Positions 1 through 10,166 of a stretch of DNA of 64,000 nt are shown here, piece after piece. A program made the translations under genes and the position numbers. The stretch spans positions 1 to 64,000 of the forward strand of contig MCGO01000036.1 of NCBI GenBank assembly GCA_002104985.1, written 5' to 3'. How positions within the stretch are numbered: the stretch's first letter is position 1; every line of letters starts with the position of its first letter. The notes beneath the pieces were generated by a model. That model saw only the letters and a program-made list of their open reading frames with translations, made no database searches and was not told the origin of the DNA. The DNA is from Rhizoclosmatium globosum. Its lineage: Eukaryota; Chytridiomycota; Chytridiomycetes; Chytridiales; Chytriomycetaceae.

Positions 1-1
1 A

Positions 2-700
2 ACATTTCCAGTGGCGATCCTCCCCAAACCTATTAAGAACTTGAACATTTGGTTTGGGTCTATATCCGTGACAACTGCATCCGAAATCGAAAGAAACGTT
101 TTTCTCAACGTTGATCCAGACTCTGCACTTCAGTCGATTGAGAGTCCCTTTTCAGTGAAAGCAAGCTGTTGATTGAGGTTTACTTGGACGATTCTAAATT
201 CCAAACATCCAACATCTGTTCCTATTCTTCTTGTTCCAAGGTTACGAGTTCACCATGAGCCTACTATCCAAGATGAGCCTGTCAGTCCACCCCTACCCCT
301 AGACTGAAGCAATACCTATGTTTTCGAATAATCGCCACCAATTCCGCAGCTACAACCCAGAACCGAACAAGTGGATTCCCATTTTGATGTTACGCAAAGT
401 CCCCAAACGAAACCAATCAACGAAACTTTCCCTCAGATTTGATGTAATGGCGTCACCTCCTGTATTCTCGCGCCGAGTCGCTGCGATTCAAGAGAAATTG
501 CCAGAATTGGGTCCAGTCACACCATTAATGCATCCATCTTTTCGGACAAATCAATTGCCAATATCTCAGCGCCATGCCCATGATCGCCATTGTATGTCAC
601 ACAGTACTTTATTAGTAGATTTGGTCAATTAAGTGAATTTAACAGCTCAATTAAGCGAATATGACTCCTTGACGGAAGAACCGACTCTTGTCACACGTCC
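2..700 (+). other. Broken coding remnants at window edge
   Basis: Short protein-like stretches run on the + strand in changing frames: an open frame from base 2 to about 168, a second from about 155 to 274, a proline-rich one ending near 303, and an ORF from 318 to 632. None is long or matches a family I recognise. They may be the 3' end of a gene that starts outside the window, or leader exons of the TIR gene that follows. I cannot join them with convincing introns, so I leave them as remnants. Confidence 0.25.
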
Positions 701-721
701 AACTCAGGTTTTAATATACCA

Positions 722-1312
722 GTGACGCATCATATCAAATTAACAACTATTAAATCCCAGCCAGAAGAAGTTCCTTTGCTCTCAGGATACGAATTCCACG
801 TCATGATTTCGTACAAGTACGTTTCCCTTACTTATCTATGTATTCTTCCAAGCTCATGTACTGATTCCACCCACAGTTGGGGCCACAAAGACCTCGTGAA
901 GAAAATCCACGCAGATTTAATCTCCCACGGTCTCAAAGTATGGATCGACGAGGAACAAATGTCAGGAAACACAATCACGGCCATGTTACAAGGCGTTACA
1001 AAGAGTTGCGTGTTCTTATGCACATGAGTAAAGAGTATGAGGTGGGGGTATATTTGGATGCGTATAATTCAGTCTCATCTGGGCTTTTAGACTTCACGGA
1101 ATTGCAGGAACGAGCTTCAAGAGGCGGTTGATCAGAATAAGCAATGCATCCAAGTTCGTTTGGATCAGGTAATGAGAGATATCCGTTGTTTGTCGGATCT
1201 GATGTTTGATGCATTATCATACACAGGGGCCATACCCAGAAATCAGGGTGGAAACGGACCACTTTACTTTGATTTCAGTAATGGTTTCAGTGACTCTGTA
1301 ATGGAGGCTTGA
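722..1312 (+). pseudogene. TIR-domain protein, frame-broken
   Basis: The translated pieces fit a TIR domain, a fold used in NAD+-cleaving and immune-type signalling proteins. The first strand reads FHVMISY and is joined by a GT-AG intron (about 818-876) to a helix-strand segment that includes KVWIDEEQM. It continues to CVFLC, after which the frame breaks at about 1022-1024. The next frame begins MSKEYE; an intron at 1042-1090 leads to NCRNELQEAV and QCIQV, as expected for a TIR domain. A late piece, LYFDFSN, ends in a stop near 1312, but its splice junction is unclear. No NB-ARC or repeat domain is visible. It may be a real gene with one missing base, or a decaying copy. The family call rests on motif order only. 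Confidence 0.55.
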
Positions 1313-1372
1313 GAAAGGAGGTATTAGCCAGATTGAGGGCCATTCAATAGAAAAGTTGTCGGGTACGCAGAT

Positions 1373-3408
1373 TTATGACAATTCCAATGAACAGATACAT
1401 GGAACCGAGGAATCAAAATCAATTTCCATTAAATACTCGTTTTCCATGACTTTTTGTTTCCATTCCGAAATAGCCTATCCATAGAGCAATGAGTTGATAA
1501 ATATATTAAGGCAGGTTCAAACATACACGAAAGTCTGTCCATGGAGGACTGAGCGATTCATGGACAACGCATTCTAATATCGAAGTTCCATCTTCAATCT
1601 TGACCACCATCCTCCGATTCGTCAAGTCAGCTCGGACTTCTTGGAATACAGCCTATATGCCACGTTAGAGGTATCTTCAAGCGATTTACTTGACATCTTA
1701 CCTGAACAAGGCACTTCGCGTCTCTCCTCCTCGATGCATTACATAGAAACAGGCGCGGCATTGTCTCTACAGTTGCGGCAACCAGCCCCCCGACTGAGCT
1801 CTTCTCTTCATCCTGCTCCCTATTCCTCTCATTAATTTGTCCCATCCCTTCCACTTTCACCTCAACTGTATCTCGTCCAGATCCTCTCATCAGAATCCAA
1901 CTGCATGGTCCAATACATCTTCTCGTTTCACTTGACCCCCGCATCATCCCCAGAATCCATCAACATTTCAGAAACCCTATCTTCCTCGTCTCCATCACCA
2001 CCCACTCCCATACAGCCATCCATCTCCATCTTGACATCCAACTCAACAGCCCCCCAATCAACATCATCATCCCATGCGAAATCACCGCCCTCGTCAAATC
2101 CCTCATCATCGACATCACCACCCTCCAATTCTCCAGGCGCAATGCTATTCCGAGGTCGAATAACTTCCCATCTGCCCCTGACTCTGCTCATACTGTGCGA
2201 GAGAGGCAGCAAGGAGATGTTCATCTTGATCTGAGTAGTCACTGAACGAAGGAGATGGTGCACGATGCACGGTGGCTGTTGATAGTGATATTGCTGATGT
2301 TGTTGCGGCGGAGGTGGAGCGGGAGGGTATAAAGGTCCAGGATTATATCCGTTCAATCTATCATATCCGAATCCAGGTTGTTGTGGTGGTTGCACAAAAG
2401 ACTGATTTGTATAGTTGTTATTGTGTTGTGCGGCAGGAGGAGGAGGGGATTCCCTGGCAGCTCCACGACCACGTCCTCGAGGCGCTTTAGAAGCCCCCCG
2501 TGCAGATTTTGAAGCACCACGTGTTGACTTTGAAGAAGTTGCGCCTCCGCGGGATCCTTTTCCACGACCTTTCTGTTTTGGTTCTTCTGATTGCAGCATA
2601 ATCGTCAAAGAATGCATCGTCTGCATTTGACTGATTGTTTTTGCTTTGCCCAAGCGTTGGAGAAGGTGGAGCGCCGTCATCTTTGTATGAATCGTTTGTA
2701 GCTGTCCTTCGCGTCCTGCGTTTGTAGTTGTGTCAGGTTCCAGAACGACACATAATAATGATGCTCACAGTATTTCTTGATATAACCGTTCCAGATACTT
2801 GAGAATCTCTTTTGGATCGAGTACGGGAGCAGGAGTTGATGGAGGAAGGAGCTGTATGTTTTCGTTCCGAATGTGCAGTACACCCCGCTTTAATTTCGCG
2901 TTTTTGACGAGTACCTATATGAAACCATTCAATACCGCAATTAGCTATTAATTAATTTACTTTAGATCCAAGGGGAGTCAGAACAGAAAAGCTGTTCAAT
3001 CTCTCCAACTCAACAGCAACGACATCTTGTGTTCCATCGGTCAAAGTCAGTTGGAGCATTGAACGAGGCAGCGAATCGCGGATGAATTGCGGCGTCAGAA
3101 CAAAGTTTGACGAGTGCGCCGGGTCTTCAGTTGTTCCGCCGGCCTTTGTCTTGCGCAGTTTTTCGTAAGCTTTTGACTCGGCCTCGTCTTTAATTTGTTG
3201 GATTCTTTTGTTTGGTATTTGGTATTTGGTTTCGGTGGTTTGTTTGAAGTGGTGTTTAGAGAGGTGATGGTTGCTATGTTCAGGGAAGGATGACTCACCG
3301 TTCAAGCATCTCAAAGGCTCCAATGCCACAGTCAGTCACTAGTTTGACCTGAAGAGTCGTTGGTGCAAGGACAATGTTGTGCTGCGTTCCAATTGATGGG
3401 GGAAGCAT
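1373..3408 (-). CDS. RMI1/TDRD3-like OB-fold protein
   Basis: The start codon is at 3408, with an in-frame stop just upstream. Exon 1 leads through an intron that follows MLER into an OB-fold segment with LQLTLTDGTQ and VAVELERL. A second intron (about 2917-2961) continues to VLVKNAKLKRGVLHIRNENIQLL. This is the layout of the first OB fold of RMI1 and TDRD3, proteins that act with RecQ helicase and topoisomerase III. A third intron leads to an acidic stretch and then an RGG/proline/glutamine-rich linker. The far end (about 1373-1760) reads VVKIEDGTSILECVVHE, spliced to AISEWKQKV, which resembles the second OB fold of RMI1. The linker changes frame at about 2600 and 2265, and the segment at 1760-2150 is unresolved. 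Both OB folds together favour RMI1 over TDRD3. Confidence 0.5.
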
Positions 3409-3560
3409 CCTTCAAAATCGGTTTGAAGACAAAGAACAAAATAATAAATCAGATTCAAAAGATTAATCAAACAGAGTTGATGATACTTTTCAACTTCATA
3501 ATCTCAAGTGGTTCAAAAATAGAAAACAGTCCGCCACTTAAATACTATAAATAACGACAA

Positions 3561-4032
3561 ATGAAAAGTTTGGAGTGAACTCGGGGCACTTACTCACAAC
3601 CAACGTCTCGCTGTCACTGCATCAGTCTACCTCTGTGCAATTGCTTTAACAAGCACAGTCTATGTGTTCCTTGGCCACCATCTCATCTTTTTTTGGATAT
3701 GCGTGGTTCCATATCTGGTTCTACATAAAGTTCATTGAAGGGCCTCTTGGCATCAACACATCCACCTTCTTTGGCTTCATTCGATCTTGTATATGGAGAG
3801 AAATCATATCATATATCCTGGAAACTGTGACTGGAGTCACCCGTCATCAACTTGAACCAGACGACAGATGGTATTGGGCATCCTTATTCCTCACTGCATT
3901 TATAAACGGGTTTGAAGGTTTGGAGCTTTGGGAGATTTCGCTGTTGCTGGACTCGTGTTTCTCATTACGGGGAATCGTGTTGTGATGCGAAGAATCCTTG
4001 CAAGAGCTATTCCGCGGACGCTGAACCAATAA
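3561..4032 (+). CDS. Small multi-pass membrane protein, copy 1
   Basis: I do not recognise the family. Joined across its breaks, it is a protein of about 155 residues with several hydrophobic segments: one near LAVTASVYLCAIAL, one near IFFGYAWFHIWFYI, one near WYWASLFLTAFI and one near AVAGLVFLITGNRVV. The tail is basic (MRRILARAIPR). It is clearly related to the next gene downstream (shared NQRL, GPLGI, ERTIGV/ETVTGV, WYW, GNRVV), so this is a tandem duplication. Breaks lie in the A run after the start codon, in the T7 run near 3690 and near 3930. It diverges from the OB-fold gene with about 150 bp between start codons. Confidence 0.5.
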
Positions 4033-4218
4033 ATAACGTTTAACTTTTATTTTCTTCTTATTCCATTCTCAAATACGGAAACGCAATCTTTTCAGTAACA
4101 AGTTATTACAGAAAGAATGTAACGTAATCACTTCTTCACGACAGCTATAAAAAATTCATTTGACTCATGCAGGATGAAAAAGAAATATCGTCTGATTTAA
4201 ATTGACAAATTTGATCTT

Positions 4219-4678
4219 ATGAGCTGTTGGAATGAGTTGGCAGCTCTGCCTATCAACCAACGTCTTACGGTCACTGCAATCGTCTACGTTGCGCAATTGG
4301 CTTAGCAGGATTATTCTACTCTCTTTATGGTCATCACACCATCTTTCTTGGGTATCTGGTGTTCCAATTGTGGTTCTGCCTGAACTACATCCAACGTCCC
4401 TTGGGCATCGACCTTGACACCACTAATGGCATGATTTGCTTTGTAATATGGAGATTAACTATATCGTGGCTGCTGGAACGAACAATAGGCGTTAGTGATC
4501 GTCAAATTGAGCCAGATTGGTGCTGGTATTGGGGGTCCATGTTTCTCAGCAATGTACTTTGTGGATTACGATTTGCAGAAATGGTGGAGGTGGCGCTTGC
4601 TGGACTTGTTTATCTTCTCACTGGGAATAGGGTGGTTGCGGTCGGATTCTCAATCCACCACACCGTCCACCCATATAG
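4219..4678 (+). CDS. Small multi-pass membrane protein, copy 2
   Basis: This is the tandem paralogue of the previous gene, of similar length and with the same hydrophobic segments. It starts MSCWNELAALPINQRLTV, which aligns with WSELGALTHNQRLAV of copy 1. Conserved positions include RPLGID, the charged QIEPD before WYWGSMF, and LAGLVYLLTGNRVV. One base appears to be missing near 4293 (after IVYV), and another near 4640, where the C-terminus changes frame to a basic tail like that of copy 1. No signal peptide, enzyme motif or known domain is visible. The function is unknown; a membrane location is inferred from hydrophobicity alone. Confidence 0.5.
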
Positions 4679-4760
4679 TCTCAACCTTTCAACCGTTCAA
4701 GCCACTATGTGTATTTCAGTGCATCATAATCGCAATACAATAAATGTGAAAACACAAAAC

Positions 4761-5166
4761 TCAACGCTCATTCTGCACCTTGACAATATCCAAAACAGCA
4801 GCATTCGCCTCCAACACCACAATCCTTCCATTCTTCAACGAAACCTCAAAAGTCCCGTCATCCAACTTTCTTACAAACACTGGAGTCTGTCCTGTCCCCT
4901 TCTTGTGCGCCATAGCGACTTGACCCGCCTTACTCCTGGATCCAATTCATAGATTTTGAGGAGTCGAGCGGGGACAATGGGGCGTGAATTTTCCCAGAGG
5001 GAAGTACGGCCACTTCATATCGTAGAACCTGCAGTTTGTTTATGCTGATCGACGCCTGTGGAACAGGTTGTTGTGAGTACTGAGTTAGAGCTGCAGCAAC
5101 GTATATAGGTCTGGTTGTATTGCTTAATTCATAAGTGGAACTTGAGGTGATAGTAGTTGGGGGCAC
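4761..5166 (-). pseudogene. Partial copy of the tail of the 5.3-6.7 kb gene
   Basis: The translation aligns with the C-terminal domain of the neighbouring gene. LPSGKIHAPLSPLD matches RPDGKVHVPVNPMD, VFVRKLDDGTFEV matches VFVKKLDDGTFEF, and VVLEANAAVLDIV matches VVLEANATVRDIV. The membrane-spanning and ectodomain parts of the neighbour are missing, and I find no convincing start codon, so this looks like a tail-only duplication. Two frame breaks lie close together near 4930-4950. It may be expressed through an upstream exon that I cannot see, but a non-functional fragment is more likely. Confidence 0.45.
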
Positions 5167-5280
5167 TCCGGCACTGTCTTAAGATGTTGATAGGAGTCGT
5201 CTGGGCTTTTGCCTTCAAGAAACGGTTATCTATACCATGTTTATTCAATTTGACTAAATTAATTTGCCGGAGAAGCCAGT

Positions 5281-6684
5281 CTAATAACGTCCCGACTGGG
5301 CATTCACAATATCCCTCACAGTGGCATTCGCCTCCAAAACCACAGTCTGTCCTCCCTTCACTGGAACTCGAAAGTACCATCATCCAACTTCTTGACAAAG
5401 ACAGGGTACACTGGCAAAGGCACACCCAACAACTCCAACTGGTTCTTACTAGCCTTGTGTGCAATCGCAACCGCCAAAGCCTTCTTTTCCGGCTCGAGCG
5501 TCATGGCCTTTGACGGGTCCATCGGGTTCACTGGGACATGCACTTTTCCATCTGGGCGCAACTTCAAGTTCATATCATAGAAGCCATCTGCGAGTCTTCC
5601 GCTGGCTGACGAAGTGAGTGCAGGTTTTGCAGAGTCAGAGAAAGATGACGGAGCATTTGAGGACGATTCGCCGAACGAGCCGGACTTGTAAATTTTGTCT
5701 GAAGGGGCAAGAGGCTTGCAGGACGAGCGGAGGAAGTTACTTTAGATGGAGCAGAAGCCTCAATTTTTGGGAGAGAGTGGTACTCGTTCGAGGGAGAGAC
5801 ATAGGAAGGAGCGTTTGAAGGAGGGTTGTTGTCCTGACGTTCTGGGCGGGAGGGGCGTTGCTTTTCAAGTTCGTTGAGTGCGACAGGTGGTTCGGCACTC
5901 TTTCGGCCAACTTGAAGTAGGCAAACGCAATCAATGCAACTACAACGATTCCTCCAACTGCTCCTCCAATGATAGGTGCCATGGATGGTCCAGAGCTATC
6001 CGTTGTCGTGGATCCACCTCCACTGCTGGCAGTAGTCATAACAGTAGTCTTAACTGCATTTCCTATAATTAGAGTCATTAGTTTCAAGAAGAAAGACTAG
6101 AATCGAGATAATGGTGTAAACAGATAACGTCAGAAGGCACCCAATTTAATCCCAATCTCTTGCAAGTCGGACTCCACAAGCTCTAACTTCAGAAACTCCA
6201 GGAGAGTGGAGGAACATACCTTGAGTGGCTTGAACAACAGCACCAGCAGTAGTAGTTGCTAAATCAGTCTTATTAACAACCTAACCCCAATATCAGCCAA
6301 AAAGATCCTCACTAGCAGCAGCAGTAGCCCCAACAGATCCAGTTGGAATGGTCACTGTAGGAGCCGGAACAGACAGCGGATAACCCTTTCCTGCACAATA
6401 AGTGGAAAATGTTTGTGGGTCCTTGTAGTTCATCGACGACATCGAAAAGTCCCAAAAGTGGCCCGGGGCAGTGCAAAGGTACTGGTAGTTGACCATTGCT
6501 TGCATCACATTGGCCGTGCACGCTGTGGATCCGTTGGCAAAGAAGTCAGCGTTATAGGCATCCGTCTGAACATAATTAGGTCTTTCCATGATAATAGCTT
6601 GGTACATACAAAGTCTGAGCTTGACTTCTTGCAGGCGACCGCAACAGGACTGTCAGATGGAAGTTGTCGTCGAATAAGTGGCAT
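5281..6684 (-). CDS. Single-pass membrane protein with Cys-bearing ectodomain
   Basis: I do not recognise the family. The ATG at 6684 begins MPLIRRQLPS. An intron about 6570-6613 leads to an ectodomain with several cysteines (STACTANV, YLCTAPGHFWDF, TYCAGKGYP). A second intron near 6263-6308 and a third of about 150 nt (about 6066-6219) lead to a Ser/Gly/Thr-rich stalk and one membrane segment (IIGGAVGGIVVVALIAFAYF). A proline/serine-rich tail follows, then a small folded-looking domain ending VVLEANATVRDIV at the stop, 5281-5283. Single bases seem to be missing near 5890, 5715 and 5353. No signal peptide is obvious, so a further 5' exon may exist: there is an acceptor-like tract near 6715. 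A partial copy of the tail lies just downstream. Confidence 0.5.
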
Positions 6685-7094
6685 TGGTTTTGAAAGTTGG
6701 TTTTGAATGAGGAGATGCCTGCAAAAAATGCAAATCGAAATTTGCGGACTGATCTTTCTCTTTCATTGTTCTTTTTGGATGTCCAAGACCAACAATTGAG
6801 AGTCTCCTCGTTTAAAGTGGATTTTGGTTGATAGGATTGAAGAAACGAACCGCATTCGTGGATATAACTTAAGTGTGCAGTTCGTAAGCTACCATGGTAC
6901 CGTGCTTCCATTGATAACCAATGTGAGCTCATCATGCTCCAAAAATACAGTTTTACAGACCCTGAAATGCAACTGTGTATGCATGAGGATCTTGTGGATT
7001 CAGCCGTGGCAAAAGTTACGGCCGAGAATGGCGAGAGGTGGTTTTGAACACATTTGTTATGAAGTTGTAAATATTCCTTTTCATATATTTTACT
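6685..7094. other. Gap between membrane protein and CutA1
   Basis: About 410 bp between the 5' end of the membrane-protein gene and the 3' end of CutA1. It probably holds the promoter and perhaps a 5' untranslated exon of the former. I see no protein-like frame or RNA gene in it. Confidence 0.4.
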
Positions 7095-7467
7095 TTATTT
7101 TGTTGTTTCCGCCACAACCCAATCCCGGTATGCTGGTAATGAATCTTGGACATTGACGGAGATGATCTCGGGGACCTTGTATGGATGCTTGGATAAAACA
7201 TGTGCTTGAAGCGATGGGAACAGAGATGTCTGTGTTTTGCACATCTAATTGACTTTTGGTGAGAGGGCAACCGGTCTTATAATGCAATAAGATGGAACTG
7301 ACCAGCAAAACCTCCTCATCAATATTGACCTTTCCTTCCCACCGGTACATTGACACTACCTGTGGAACCAGGTTGGCACATGCGATTAATCGAGCCTCAA
7401 GCAGGGATGACGCAAGTTCCTTCGCAACTTGCAAAGACGGTGTTGTAATGTATACAACAGAGATCAT
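7095..7467 (-). CDS. cutA: CutA1-like divalent-ion tolerance protein
   Basis: There are two exons, 7467-7303 and 7244-7095, joined by a 58-nt GTCAGT...TTAG intron in phase 0, giving about 104 residues. This matches the usual CutA core length. The N-terminus VVYITTPSLQVAKELASSLL, then ARLIACANLVPQVVSMYRWEGK and EEVLL, and after the intron KTQTSL, HPYKVPEIISVNV and YRDWV, are the standard CutA1 landmarks in order. CutA1 proteins form trimers and are linked to copper tolerance in bacteria and to acetylcholinesterase anchoring in animals; the fungal role is unclear. The reading frame is intact. It is divergent from the Sel1-repeat gene with 67 bp between start codons. Confidence 0.93.
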
Positions 7468-7534
7468 TTGGTTGGTTCTTATATTTAATTTAGAAATTAA
7501 AAAGACCTGTCAAACCCAAACATTGAAACCAACG
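7468..7534. promoter_or_regulatory. Divergent promoter, CutA1 / Sel1 gene
   Basis: Only 67 bp separate the two start codons, so both 5' leaders and the core promoter must lie here or inside the coding regions. The stretch is AT-rich and contains a TATATTTAATTT tract. No other element is recognisable. Confidence 0.5.
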
Positions 7535-10052
7535 ATGGAATCAACAGCCCAAACAGAAACCCTCTCAAACCTCCTTTCTCAAACCTACGATAAATCAACA
7601 AGCCATCAGTCTCTCGCACCTAGAATATCCATCGCAACAGCCCCTCTCCCCGGAAAAAGGGCTGCGCGACATGACTATGAACTCAAAAACCCAGTCAAAA
7701 TCTCTGATGTTCAACGCGTTCTTTTTGATTCGTGTGAAACCCTCGCGCGCATCGGAAAGAAATTAAAAGATGATGGCAAACTCCTCAAACACATGCGCGA
7801 TATTCATGTTTGTAGCCTCCCCCTTCTCCAAATCTGACAAAACAAGCTTTCTAAAATCAAATACCTCTCTACTAAAAAAGGAATCCTTCACAACCAGAAA
7901 AGAAGACTTGAAAGCCCATCTAAAACCGCGTCCTACACCTCATCCACAAAGACCCTCTCAACACAAACTCTCAAGTCCTCTTCCTCAACATTAAACCTCT
8001 CTCCATCCTCTGGAACACTCACAATCCTCCAATCGAATCTCTATTCCCTCTATATTGCTGCATTCACAATGTCCCAACTCCTTAGTCCCGTCAGTCCTAG
8101 CAGTTTAGGAATCGAAGCGCCTGGTTGGGGGTTTGTCAGTTTATCCTCGAAACGGAAGCGGTTGGAGGAAGTATATCTTGAAATCGAGAGATCCTGGCAA
8201 GCACTGGTATGTCCTTTTTTTCTTATATACTAATAATCTCATAACGAAAACCACCGAAAAAGATGATGCATCTAACACTTGAAATCGCACGCGATGCACA
8301 TGGAGGAACACGGTCTGTTTGTGAAGGGCTTCATAAATTGGCTGTTGCAACGGGTGCGCCGGATTGGGAAGACTTGACGCTCGATGATGGAAGACTTTTG
8401 TTTGCGAGAGGGGAAAAATATGTGTTGGGACTTGGAGTCAACAAAAGCTACGACCTTGCGTGGAAAGCGTATCTATCAGCCGCACAATGTGGAAACGCAT
8501 CTGCAATGAATATGCTGGGTGTCATGAGTGAAACGGGTATGGCGGGGAATGTGGATATGGTGGGAGCTATGAAATGGTTTGTTACCATTCTATCAAAACG
8601 AATTTACTCATCTGCATGTATCTGGAAACAAGGTTTTCACAGGCCGCGAAAAACGACTGCCCCGAAGCTCTTTGTAATTTGGGCCGAATTTACGAAACAG
8701 GTCGTCAGTCACTCAAGATTTTTCTCTTGCGTCCACATTTTACCTGCGCGGTGCAGAACTCGGAAACCCGGATGCAATGACTTCTCTTGGCTGGCTTCTC
8801 GAGAACGGACTGGGCAAAGAAAAGGACGAAGGACTTGCTGTTCAGTGGTATCGATTGGCTGCGAATTCTGGTTACGCGAGAGCCATGAACAGTTTAGGCG
8901 GATGTTATTATCGCGGTGTGGGTGTCGACAAAGATTATGGAGAGGCTGTGATTTGGTATAAAAAGGGTGCAGAGTTGGTGAGGTTTTCATCATTCAAGCC
9001 AATGCAGTATTCACACAATATTTAGGGAAATGCCCACGCTCAAAATAACCTTGGAATATGCTATGAAGAAGGGAAGGGAGTATTGAAAGACCTTGTGCTC
9101 GCAAAGACTTGGTATAAAGCTGCTTCTGACTCGAAACATCCAAATGCGACAAACAATTTGGGTTATATGCATTTAATCGAGGTATATCACATGCGTTGGT
9201 TTCTTTCGTCGCTTAATCAAATCCAAGAAAAACTACACTGAGGCTTTGAAACTCTTTTACCTTGCATGGGCTCTTGGAAGGTGAGTTCTTGAAGTCTTTG
9301 ACATATGCCTAATGCAGCAATATAGCGCGGATGCAGCTTACAATATAGGCCACCTCTACGAAACAGGTTGCGAGGATAACGATGGAATCGTTGTCGAACA
9401 AAACACAGAACTTGCCCTCAGATGGTACCGTGACGCCTCTGAAAAGGTTTACATTTCTCCCATTTCCCACTAAAACTGCCTCTTTTTTGCATTTAACTAA
9501 TTCGACTCATCAGGATTCCACCAAAGCCCAAATCCGTCTCGCAACGCTTTTAACAACGTTACCAAATCCACGCCTCCACGACGCTGAAATCGCAATCACG
9601 TACCTCGAAAAAGCCGTGTCCACGAAATCCGCGGACGCAATGTGCTTGATGGGTCAGTTTTTGCAGTTGGGGATTGGGACGGGGGAGGAAGGTGAACCGG
9701 ATGATGCGGCTGCAGTCGAGTTGTTTAGTGAAGGGGCGAAAATGGGGCATGCTGGGTGTTTGTATCAGTTGGGTGGGTGTTATGAACGTGGGTTGGGGTT
9801 GAACGTGATTTTGAAAAGAGTATGAAGATTTTTGAGGAGGTGAGAGGGGTTTCTTTTGGGTGTTATGCTTCACGATGTATGGCTTATTCTTTCATACAGG
9901 CGGCGAGACTGGGACACGTTGAGGCAATTACGAGACTTGAATTCCACAGCTCTCTGGGAAACGTGTCTGGCTACTATGAAGCTGGACGAATCAGGATGCG
10001 AAGCACAAGTATTTGTTCGCGTGGTAGAAGTAGAACTGCGTTTGTTGAATGA
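7535..10052 (+). CDS. Sel1-repeat (TPR-like) scaffold protein
   Basis: This is a multi-exon gene. Exon 1 (MESTAQTETL...) is followed by a 39-nt intron, a Ser/Thr-rich segment, and an intron before MMHLTLEIARDAHGG. At least seven Sel1-like repeats follow, recognised by the pattern A-x-LG-x-x-Y/C-x-x-G-x-G-V...A-x-x-WY/F. Examples are MNMLGVMSETG, CNLGRIYETG, TSLGWLLENGLG, NSLGGCYYRGVGV, NNLGICYEEGKGV, YNIGHLYETG and YQLGGCYERGLG. Sel1 proteins such as yeast Skt5/Chs4 and Hrd3 are adaptors, for instance in chitin synthase activation or ER-associated degradation. The substrate here is unknown. Single G residues appear to be missing in G runs near 8700 and 9798. After the last repeat the C-terminus is uncertain and ends at 10052 in my reading. 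Confidence 0.85.
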
Positions 10053-10166
10053 AATAATAAAACCACATATCGAAGTTTTTAGAGCTATTTATACTAAAAT
10101 TTATATTGAAATATATGTAATAACTATGGAAACAAGAATATCATAGATGAAAAACCACGACCTACT

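Noticed and set aside
1905..2234. Serine/proline-rich ORF on the + strand
   Set aside because: It is the reverse of the acidic, repetitive part of the OB-fold gene on the minus strand. The low-complexity composition explains the open frame.
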